Source: Bacteroidota bacterium (GTDB lineage: Bacteria > Bacteroidota > Bacteroidia > CAILMK01 > JACPUW01). From it: 64,000 nt of DNA. The notes below the pieces were generated by a model. The model searched no databases. It was not told the DNA's origin and worked only from the letters and a program-made list of their open reading frames with translations. The DNA lies in contig JACPUW010000043.1 in the NCBI GenBank assembly GCA_016192035.1, positions 1 to 64,000 on the forward strand. Reading direction: 5' to 3'. Numbering within the stretch: position 1 is the first letter of the stretch; each line of letters starts with the position of its first letter. This document shows, one piece after another, positions 25,906 to 33,900 of this stretch. A program made the position numbers and the translations under genes.

Positions 25906-26793
25906 TTATTTTGATAACCTGGGAAACACGTGCCTTTCGCTGTGGTAACTTGACCGCACCATGGGGCCTGACTCCACATACTCTATGCCCATGCCTTCGC
26001 CTACTTCCTTGTAGTGCGCAAATACATCGGGATGTACGTACTCCGCTACCTCCAGGTGCAGGTAGGTGGGCTGCAGGTATTGGCCTATGGTCACCACGTC
26101 GCACCCATGTTCCATCAGGTCTTTCATTATGGTGTAAACCTCCTCTTTTGTTTCGCCCAACCCCACCATAAATCCTGATTTTGTGCGCATTCCAGATTTT
26201 TTTGTGCGCTGGATTTGATCAAGGCTCCGTTGATAATTGGCCTGGGGGCGCACTTTTCTATAGAGACGTTCCACGGTTTCCATATTGTGGGAAATCACTT
26301 CAGGTTTAGCTTCTATCACAAGCTGTAAAGAGTCCCATTTGCCCTTAAAATCTGGAATCAATACCTCAAGTGTGGTATGTGGACTTAACCGTTTTACCTC
26401 CCGTATGGTCCTGGCCCAGATGGATGCTCCGCCATCGGGCAGTTCATCCCTGTTCACAGAGGTGATTACGCAGTGCTTTACCTCCATCATTTTCACCGCA
26501 TTGGCTACCCTTTCAGGTTCTTCTTCATCCAGTACGGTGGGCCTACCCGTAGCCACCGCGCAAAAATTGCAGGAGCGGGTACAGACGTTGCCCAGTATCA
26601 TAAAGGTAGCCGTACCTGCATTCCAGCATTCGCCCAGGTTGGGGCAGTGCCCATCTTGGCATATGGTATGCAGGCTGTTATCATCAACCAGTCTCTTTAC
26701 ATGTTTATATTTCTGCCCCAGTGGCAATTCCACGCTCAGCCACTTCGGTTTTCTCTTGAGTTGACGTTCTTCTATTACAGGTAGTTCTATCAC
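25906..26793 (-). CDS. lipA: lipoyl synthase
   Basis: 295 aa radical-SAM enzyme that inserts two sulfur atoms into protein-bound octanoyl groups to form lipoyl cofactors. The auxiliary cluster motif is [12 protein letters not shown] near residue 45. The radical-SAM motif is [10 protein letters not shown] near residue 72. Further blocks are [32 protein letters not shown] and [15 protein letters not shown]. The start is GTG at 26793 (VIELPVIEE). The C-terminal arginine/serine segment SSYHSERH, where the sacrificed cluster serine lies, is present. lipB is not nearby. Confidence 0.96.
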   Translation of the reverse strand: MIELPVIEERQLKRKPKWLSVELPLGQKYKHVKRLVDDNSLHTICQDGHCPNLGECWNAGTATFMILGNVCTRSCNFCAVATGRPTVLDEEEPERVANAVKMMEVKHCVITSVNRDELPDGGASIWARTIREVKRLSPHTTLEVLIPDFKGKWDSLQLVIEAKPEVISHNMETVERLYRKVRPQANYQRSLDQIQRTKKSGMRTKSGFMVGLGETKEEVYTIMKDLMEHGCDVVTIGQYLQPTYLHLEVAEYVHPDVFAHYKEVGEGMGIEYVESGPMVRSSYHSERHVFPRLSK

Positions 26794-26814
26794 GGGTTTC
26801 TTGTAGTTAAAGCA

Positions 26815-27549
26815 TCACCACCGGTTGCCTATCATCAACACGGCATATAGGTTCACAAACAAAAAATCATTTTGAGCAAAGGCCATTATAGGTACCCTTT
26901 GGCCAAAGAAATCCAACATAACCCCGGTTTCCAATGACTTGAACTGATGGTCGCGGCTACCCCACTCAAAACTTAAAGCGGCCTTGCCACTAATGCCAGG
27001 CCTAAACTCCAGTTCATTGATTCCTTTGTTCCACCGAGCCTCGCCATAAAATTGGGTGGCGTAGAAGTGTTGGTCTGGATCAAAACGCACCTCCACGGTC
27101 TTGTTGTCCACTGGGTCGCTCACCAAGTAGTAAATCGGCTTGAGCAATCCCAGGTTTATGCCTGCACTGTAGTGAAAATTAACCCTCACGCTCATGGAGT
27201 TGATATAGTCGGCCAGTATGCGCTGCCTACCGTACATGGCCCTTAACACCCCCATAGAGAACTGCTTGCCAAACACAAAGGACCTGGCTCCGGTGTTTCG
27301 GTACTTAAATTCCCTGTCGTGTTTCATACTGGCCACAAAATCTACCTCGTACTGTTTTTTCACATAATAGGTCTTGTTGCGCGTGAGCTTGGCGCCAAGG
27401 GTGGTACCTAAGGTATGTAAGCCCAAACCAAACTGAAAATCATTGTTGTATATCCTACTGCTTCCGTCAGGATTGTACTGTGCCACAGCACTGTGGGCCA
27501 GTAAGCCAAACAGTAGTGCGATAACCGGTGCAGGGCGTGTTAGGGGCAT
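26815..27549 (-). CDS. putative outer-membrane protein, unknown function
   Basis: 244 aa with signal peptide MPLTRPAPVIALLFGLLAHSAVA-Q. The mature part alternates like a beta-barrel (FQFGLGLHTLGTTLGAKL, YYVKKQYEVDFVASMKH, FHYSAGINLGLLKPIYYL, LFVNLYAVLMIGNRW). The family looks like a conserved hypothetical of Bacteroidota but I cannot name it. It lies 21 bp upstream of lipA in the same direction, so they are probably co-transcribed. Divergent from the OsmC gene. Confidence 0.65.
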   Translation of the reverse strand: MPLTRPAPVIALLFGLLAHSAVAQYNPDGSSRIYNNDFQFGLGLHTLGTTLGAKLTRNKTYYVKKQYEVDFVASMKHDREFKYRNTGARSFVFGKQFSMGVLRAMYGRQRILADYINSMSVRVNFHYSAGINLGLLKPIYYLVSDPVDNKTVEVRFDPDQHFYATQFYGEARWNKGINELEFRPGISGKAALSFEWGSRDHQFKSLETGVMLDFFGQRVPIMAFAQNDFLFVNLYAVLMIGNRW

Positions 27550-27585
27550 GTGCTAAGGCAAATTTATTCCATTTACATTTACGGC

Positions 27586-28002
27586 ATGGACAACACTAAG
27601 CTCACATCAAAGGTTGGTTACTTAGGAAATCTTAGGACTGAAATGGTGCATTTGGCATCGGAATCTAGGGTATGCACCGATGCGCCGCCAGACAACCACG
27701 GGCTGGGCCAGGCATTTTCGCCCACCGATTTGGTAGCCACGGCATTGGCTTCGTGTATGATGACCGTTATGGGCATTAGGGCGCGCGACATGGGCTTGAA
27801 TATGGAAGGGAGCCTGGCTTATGTTAGAAAGGAAATGTATGCCAACCCCAGAAGGATAGGAGAAATCCATATAGTACTGGAAATACGCGGCATAGATGAT
27901 GAAAGGAGCCAAAAAGTGCTAAGGCAGATAGGCTTGTCGTGCCCAGTGGCCAAAAGCCTACACCCTGAACTACAGCAGGTAATTGATTTTCAATTTGTAT
28001 AA
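27586..28002 (+). CDS. OsmC family peroxidase-like protein
   Basis: 138 aa from the ATG at 27586; a GTG at 27550 would add 12 residues that do not look like the family. OsmC/Ohr proteins reduce organic hydroperoxides with two cysteines. Both are present: ATALASCMMTVMGIRA and IGLSCPVAKSLHP. The segment GLGQAFSPTDLVATALASC is the typical entry to the first Cys helix. This looks like the YhfA/OsmC branch rather than Ohr. A near-consensus -7 box (TACATTTA, 27574-27581) overlaps the region just before the ATG, so any transcript from it would have almost no leader. Confidence 0.88.
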   Translation: MDNTKLTSKVGYLGNLRTEMVHLASESRVCTDAPPDNHGLGQAFSPTDLVATALASCMMTVMGIRARDMGLNMEGSLAYVRKEMYANPRRIGEIHIVLEIRGIDDERSQKVLRQIGLSCPVAKSLHPELQQVIDFQFV

Positions 28003-28014
28003 TACAAGCCCAAG

Positions 28015-28146
28015 CTACCGTGGCGGCTGGTTGAGCTGCTTTATTTCATCCCTGTTAAACGTATCGGTAGGGCATTTTACCCTGTTGCAGGCTGTAAATG
28101 ATGCACTTAATACTATCAAGAGTGCAATGGCTTTAACTACTTTCAT
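28015..28146 (-). CDS. very small lipoprotein
   Basis: 43 aa from the ATG at 28146: MKVVKAIALLIVLSASFTAC gives a clear lipoprotein signal (lipobox FTAC), followed by only ~23 mature residues including a second Cys in the motif KCPTD. Bacteroidota encode many tiny lipoproteins with a CPxx motif after the lipid-modified Cys, so I think it is real. Convergent with the OsmC gene (12 bp apart) and divergent from the DtxR regulator. A start at 28197 would add 17 unlikely residues. Confidence 0.5.
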   Translation of the reverse strand: MKVVKAIALLIVLSASFTACNRVKCPTDTFNRDEIKQLNQPPR

Positions 28147-28262
28147 ATCAGATTGGGTTGATTGGCCAAAAGTATTACATCCTATATAAACAAGCATATT
28201 AATATTTCAAACACCCCATGGGCCTCCTGTGCCATAGCGGCAAGGGGTTTAATTTTGCCGAT

Positions 28263-28922
28263 GTGACAATTGCCGAAGAGAACTACCTTAAAGCCATATT
28301 CAAGTTGTCAGACGGCGCACTGGGCAATATTTCAACCAATAGCATAGCCATGGAAATGAGTACCAGTGCCGCAAGCGTTACTGATATGCTTAAGCGATTG
28401 GCTGACAAGGATATGGTGGACTATGAGCGGTATAAGGGTGCCAGTTTGACCAACAATGGACTGGACATGGCCAAACGCTTGGTAAGGAAACACCGGCTAT
28501 GGGAAGTGTTCCTTACCGAAAAACTCGGTTTTGCCTGGGACGAAATCCATGAAATAGCCGAAGAGTTGGAACATATTGGATCCAATGCACTTACCGAAAG
28601 ATTGGACAGGTACCTGGGATATCCCCGCTTTGACCCCCACGGCGACCCCATTCCTGATGCGGCTGGTGCCATTGTACACCGCTCTTGTGAACAGCTGTCC
28701 ATGGTTAAGCCGGGCCAATCTGGCCAAGTGGTTGGCGTGGGCAATAGCAATAGTTCTTTCTTGCAGTTTCTCAATAAGTTGTCAATAGGTATTGGCAGCC
28801 ATATACGGGTAGATGACTGCTTTGAATTTGATGGGAGCCTAAAGGTAACCGTTAACCATGGTGCGCAACACACCTTGTCAGACCGGGCTGCCGCCAACCT
28901 TTTTATTAGCCTGAATGCGTAA
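28263..28922 (+). CDS. DtxR/MntR family metal-dependent transcriptional regulator
   Basis: About 219 aa from the GTG at 28263 (VTIAEENYLKAIFKLSD); an ATG at 28218 would add 15 residues not seen in the family. The winged helix is STNSIAMEMSTSAASVTDMLKRLADKDMVDYERYKGASLT. The dimerisation and metal region is HRLWEVFLTEKLGFAWDEIHEIAEELEHIGSNALTERLDRYL with the expected His/Glu ligands. The C-terminal FeoA-like SH3 domain is MVKPGQSGQVVGVGN onwards. It likely represses metal-uptake genes when Mn or Fe is bound; no metal transporter lies in the window. Overlaps the thioesterase-like gene by 8 bp. Confidence 0.9.
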   Translation: MTIAEENYLKAIFKLSDGALGNISTNSIAMEMSTSAASVTDMLKRLADKDMVDYERYKGASLTNNGLDMAKRLVRKHRLWEVFLTEKLGFAWDEIHEIAEELEHIGSNALTERLDRYLGYPRFDPHGDPIPDAAGAIVHRSCEQLSMVKPGQSGQVVGVGNSNSSFLQFLNKLSIGIGSHIRVDDCFEFDGSLKVTVNHGAQHTLSDRAAANLFISLNA

Positions 28923-29304
28923 CCTGTTTCAAGCGGGCGATACCAAAGAGTATGCGCATGTGGTGCAGGAGGCTGATCTGGCCGCTTTTCCCAGCGGGGC
29001 TGTCCATCCGGTATATGCCACCTTTGCCCTGGGCCGCGACGCTGAATGGTGCTGCCGCTTGTTTGTCCTTGATATGAAAGAAGATGGGGAAGAAGGAATC
29101 GGCACATCGCTCACAATCCAACACGTGTCGCCAGCCTTGGTGGGACAGCAAGTTTGCTTTACCGCAAGTTTGGTGTCAATCAATGGCAACGATATCCAGT
29201 GCAAGTATGAAGCCCGGGTGGGCAATAGGCTGGTTGCTCAAGGTATGCAGGGTCAAAAAATATTGTTAGTGAGTAAGTTAAAGCAAATTTTTTCTAATCT
29301 GTAG
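28915..29304 (+). CDS. hotdog-fold thioesterase-like protein
   Basis: 129 aa of the fluoroacetyl-CoA-thioesterase-like (FlK) hotdog family: AGDTKEYAHVVQEADLAAFPSGAVHPVYATFALGRDAEW, then GTSLTIQHVSPALVGQQVCFTASLVSINGNDIQCKYEARVGNRLVAQG. The second part is the classic hotdog strand pattern (H-x-x-P-x-x-V-G, A-x-L). A CoA-thioester substrate is likely but unidentified. It starts inside the last codons of the DtxR gene (8-bp overlap) and smpB starts 2 bp after its stop, so all three are in one transcript. Confidence 0.83.
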   Translation: MRNLFQAGDTKEYAHVVQEADLAAFPSGAVHPVYATFALGRDAEWCCRLFVLDMKEDGEEGIGTSLTIQHVSPALVGQQVCFTASLVSINGNDIQCKYEARVGNRLVAQGMQGQKILLVSKLKQIFSNL

Positions 29305-29306
29305 GA

Positions 29307-29756
29307 ATGCCCAAAGAAATTACCATAGCATCAAATAGAAAAGCATCCTTTGAATACGAACTCGTAGAGCGGTTAGTGGCGGGTATGTCGCTGTTGGGCA
29401 CAGAGGTAAAATCCCTGCGTTCGGGCAACGTGAGTTTTGCCGACGCCTACTGCACCATAGACCACCGGGGTTTGTTGCTGCGAAACCTAAACATACCCAT
29501 ATATAAGGAGGGCACTATATACAACCATGAACCCCTTCGTGTACGGTCCTTGTTGGTTACTAAATTGGAATTGAAAAAGTTGGAACGAAAGGTCAAAGAG
29601 AAGGGACTGACCATAGTGCCCACCCGGTTGTTCTTTGGCGAAAGGGGATTTGCCAAGATAGAAATTGCCCTGGCACGTGGAAAAAAATCATTTGATAAGC
29701 GGGAAACGATCAAACAGAAGGATTTACAAAAACAGATTAACAGAAACGAATACTGA
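29307..29756 (+). CDS. smpB: SsrA-binding protein
   Basis: 149 aa tmRNA partner that delivers tmRNA to stalled ribosomes for trans-translation. Family blocks are ASFEYELVERLVAGMSLLGTEVKSLRSGNVSFADAY, NHEPLRVRSLLVTKLELKKL, GLTIVPTRLFFGERGFAKIEIALARGKKSFDKRETIKQKDLQKQI. The C-terminal tail that enters the decoding centre is present but short. ATG at 29307; the TGA overlaps the ATG of the WG-repeat gene by one base (TGATG). Confidence 0.97.
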   Translation: MPKEITIASNRKASFEYELVERLVAGMSLLGTEVKSLRSGNVSFADAYCTIDHRGLLLRNLNIPIYKEGTIYNHEPLRVRSLLVTKLELKKLERKVKEKGLTIVPTRLFFGERGFAKIEIALARGKKSFDKRETIKQKDLQKQINRNEY

Positions 29757-30961
29757 TGCGGGGATACCTGTCCATTTGGGCATTTATGCTCACCCTATCG
29801 GCTGGTGCCTGGGCACAATCCGGACTTATACCCTACAAGGAAGCGGGCAAGTACGGATACAAGGATTTGACAGGCAAGATGGTAGTGCCTGCGCGGTTTG
29901 ACCGCACATTTCCACACAAGGACGGAATGGGCAGGTTTAGCCACCAAGGCAAGTTTGGATACCTTGATGTGGCCGGTAAACTGGTTATAGCCAACGTGTT
30001 TACCGAAGCATATGATTTTCAGGAAGGCATGGCCCGCACCAAGGATGGCCCTGTATGGGGTTTTATTGACAAAAGGGGCAAAACGCTGTTTACTGTTGCG
30101 GGCGAACAGGTTTCTGACTTTGTGAACGGTATGGCCGTGTTCTCGCGCAACGGGTTCTTTGGCTATATCAATCAGAAAGGGGAGGAGGTGTTTCCACCCA
30201 TCCTTACCCAAGCCGATCAATTTATAAACGGTGTGGGCCGAATAGCCGTGGGCCAGTACTATGGCTTGATCAACGCGCAGGGTACCATGATACTGGAACC
30301 CAAGTACGATTACGTGGGCATACCTCAAGATACCGTGATAAGGGTGAAATCGGGTGGGTACTGGTATATATATAACCTGAAGGGACAGAAGCGTGTACAG
30401 GCCAAGGAATCCCTATCGGCTGAATTTTCGGAGGGTCTATGTGTGGTGCGCGTGCTAGACCCCTCCATGATTATCTGGCGCAACTACATGGATTACAAGG
30501 GGGATGTGGTGATTGATGAAAATTTTATATGGGCAGGAAATTTTTCGGGTGGCCTGGCAGTGGTCAAAGCGGAGTACAATGGCCTAGAGCGATATGGGGT
30601 GATCAACAAGGAAGGGCGATACCTGGTCAACCCGACTTATACCAAAACCCTGGGCCTTTATTCCGAAGGCTTGCTGGGTGTAGAAAAAGGGGGCAAATGG
30701 GGCTACATAGATTCCCGTGGCATAGAAGTGATTGGGTTTGGATTTACCCAAGTGGATCCGTTTAAAAATGGGTACGCCATGGCCAGCAAGGGCGAACACA
30801 GATGGGGCTTGATCAATAAACAAGGGGAAACCATCATTCCCTTCAAGTACGATTTGGTGATAGAGGGTGCCTATTTCTTCTTTGCCTCGCTGGGCCACTA
30901 TCATTCCTTTTATTCTAAATCGGGTACCCTGATATGGGAAGAGCAACCCGAAACCGAATGA
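29756..30961 (+). CDS. WG-repeat secreted protein
   Basis: 401 aa. Signal peptide MRGYLSIWAFMLTLSAGAWAQ. About nine WG repeats of ~40-45 residues follow, each with the pattern G-x-x-G-a-h-x-x-x-G-x-x-h-x-P-x-a/h-D/Y (GKYGYKDLTGKMVVPARFD, GKFGYLDVAGKLVIANVF, GKWGYIDSRGIEVIGFGF, HRWGLINKQGETIIPFKYD). WG repeats are thought to bind other proteins or form a beta solenoid; no enzymatic role is known. Start codon shared with the smpB stop (TGATG), stop 4 bp before the helicase TTG start. Confidence 0.88.
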   Translation: MRGYLSIWAFMLTLSAGAWAQSGLIPYKEAGKYGYKDLTGKMVVPARFDRTFPHKDGMGRFSHQGKFGYLDVAGKLVIANVFTEAYDFQEGMARTKDGPVWGFIDKRGKTLFTVAGEQVSDFVNGMAVFSRNGFFGYINQKGEEVFPPILTQADQFINGVGRIAVGQYYGLINAQGTMILEPKYDYVGIPQDTVIRVKSGGYWYIYNLKGQKRVQAKESLSAEFSEGLCVVRVLDPSMIIWRNYMDYKGDVVIDENFIWAGNFSGGLAVVKAEYNGLERYGVINKEGRYLVNPTYTKTLGLYSEGLLGVEKGGKWGYIDSRGIEVIGFGFTQVDPFKNGYAMASKGEHRWGLINKQGETIIPFKYDLVIEGAYFFFASLGHYHSFYSKSGTLIWEEQPETE

Positions 30962-30965
30962 ACCC

Positions 30966-33900
30966 TTGACCCTACCAAAGCATAGCACGGTATCCGAATA
31001 CTGTTCCACTTACAACTGGCTGCAAAGGGATGTGCGCCAGCTTTTTCCATCGGTTTTAGATTGGTTTCGTTGGTTGCGCCTACAGCATTTGTCCGGCCAG
31101 GTGGCCATTATGCACCAGGCAATGGGCATAAGGGGCCATCAGGCAATTCACTTGACCGCCGGGCTATTAAAACCACAAGTCAATTTTGACAAAATCCAGG
31201 CCCTGGCTTGGGATGAAGGCTTATTCAGCAAAGAACAACGCCCTAACCATCCGGTGGCCCGTTACTGGAACCAGCTTACCGGCAGGCCGAGCCTGGTATA
31301 TGATGAAGTATTTTGGGCCCCTGAGGTAAAATGGCGCCACCACGACCAGCGTTCAGATGTATGGTCGGCAGGCATGGTACTGGCTGCCCTGTTTTCTGAT
31401 TTTGACCCCACCGATGCGCGCATATACAAGGCGCTTTGCCAGGGCCAAGTAGATGTTTGTGCTTGGCGTTTGCCAAATTTGGCCCCGGTTGTAGCTACAT
31501 GCCTGTCAATTGATCCGGATAAAAGGATTCACCTTCATGAGCTGATTGTACTGCTGTCACAGGAGGCAGCAAACGCCAGTGAATTAGTGGGTTTGCCCTC
31601 ATCCCTATATGAAGGGCATATCCATGGGCTCAAGCTTGCCGTGCTTGATTTTACCAATCGCAACCCGCTGTTTCACTTTGGTTTGACCAATGGTTTTGTG
31701 GCCTTGCAAATGGAATTGGCCGACTTTTTGGCCACAGGAAAGAAATGGGTATTCGAGCAATCAAATGACCCTTTGCTCTCTGCGCTTAACCAAGTGAGGC
31801 TAAAGCGCATGCAGGCACTGCGTGACAAAGGGGAAGATAACCTTTGGTGCGTAAGCCATTGGTTATATTGGCAGTATGAAGGGCAGACAAAAAAAACGCC
31901 CTTGCTTATGGTGCAGGTCAATCTGGATCTGGTCAAGTCACTGGCCCTAGAGTACCAGCTGCAGCCCAGCTCCAGCAAAGTGCTTGTGAATGAAGTGCTC
32001 AGGATTTTCCTCGCCGATAGGCTACACCTTGGGCTACCGTCAAACTTGACGTTTGACGAGGCCTCGCTTACTGCCTTTTTTAACCGGTTAACCCAAGATT
32101 TGGAGGCGCTGGGTGGCGGGCCGGTGCGGGTAGAACAATACCCGCTGGTAGGCAACCTGAGCTACCGGCACTATACCATAGGCGCCAACTATACAGAGAT
32201 GCTCAGACAGGCTCCTAATTCCATATGTTTGGAATTGATGGGCTTAGAAAGCCGTGAAAGCCAACAAGCCCTACCCTTTGCCCCAACTTTTCCTTGGTCC
32301 AATATGCGGGTACTGCCGTCCGACCCATCACAAGATAAGGCGTTGGGCGCAGCGTCCACCGCTTCTTTGGTAATAGAAGGGCCGCCAGGTACAGGAAAAT
32401 CGCAAACCATTGTAAACCTTATAGCACAGGCCTTGGCGGCAGGTGAACGCGTGCTTTTTGTGTCAGAAAAACGTGCGGCCCTGGAGGTAGTGTACCGCCG
32501 CTTGGAGCAGGCAGGCTTGGATCCCTTGGCCCTGCTGGTGCACGACACCCTTCGCGACCGAAAGTCCATTATTGATTCCATAAGGACGAGTTACTCCAAG
32601 CTCATGTGCCCCTTGGAGCGCGATGCCAAACTAGGCGCACAACTGGCGGCTTGGCGCTTAGAAGAAGCAGTAAACGAATTAGATACCTATTGGACAGCGG
32701 TGCGTGACCGCACACATGGTTTTTCACTCAACGAGCTCTTTCTCCATAGGCCCAAAGGACTGTGCGTGACCCCCGAGCATCTGGTGCCCGGCTATGATAG
32801 TTGGCTGAAAAACATCCATTTGCTGAATAAAATTCGGGATGGTTTGTTGCACCTTGAAGGACATGAAATATGGAACCACTCTCCGCTCTCCCGGCTCCAC
32901 CCATGGGCCATAGCCACCAGCAATGATCCTATTGGCTATTGGGCCAATTCCAAAAAGGCGTTGCAAGAATTATGGCCTGCGTTAGAAGGGCTTATTCGGC
33001 AGACCGGGCTACCGGCCACCATGACCATAGGCCAAGTAATGCAATTGGCTTCACTGGCCCGGAGCTGCGCCAAGTTGTTGCAGCGCAATCTGTTTCGCTT
33101 GCTCATGGACGACACCCAGGCCAGGCGCGATTATGATTCATTGAAGGCGCGGTACCTCACCAAGAAGACCATGCTCCATAAAATAGGAGGGGCGCTGGGG
33201 CCCATGGGCAACCTGGATATCGGACAAATAGCATCCATCTGGGCCATGGCTAAACTGGAGCCAAATTCACCTGAAGTACAGGTATTTATAGAAACAAGCC
33301 TGAACTTGAAAGGCGGGGATTTTGGGGATCGGGGAAAAGACCTGTTGGAACTTGCCATGAGGCATGCAAAGGCCTCCTGGCAAATGCATGAACTAGAAGG
33401 GCTTTTTATGGCCCGGTATGGAAGCCAGGACCCAATGGCCTTTATCCAGGAAATGGATTTGTTGCAGGACTTGGTGCAACGCACCCAACTCCATATGCCC
33501 CAAGTTTTTGGCTATCTACATACCCTGCGGAAACCCGATGAGGTGTTGCGGGCTTTTTTGGAATGTCAAGGGGAGCTCTCCAGGGTAGAAACGGCCATAA
33601 ACATACTTGACCACCGTTTTAGGAACCTCACGCCCACAGCCGGACTGGGGTATATCCATTCCATGGATACCGTGTTTTTTGGTGATTCGGAAGTAGCCAT
33701 ACTCTTGTGGTATAATTCCCTAAGTCCCGATGTAAAATTCTGTCTGTCTGAAGCAGAAACTTCCATTGCCCAGCTAGGGCTTGATGCCCAGATAAAGGAA
33801 CTGTCCAGGGCTTATGTGGCGCGCCCCAATCTGGAGCAGTATCACTCTCCCAAGATAAACCAATGCCTAAACGCCATAGATGCAGGCTACGAGGACTTAC

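Noticed and set aside
29307-29756. tmRNA gene (ssrA) near smpB
   Set aside because: No tRNA-Ala-like ends or tag-coding frame found upstream or downstream of smpB in the window.
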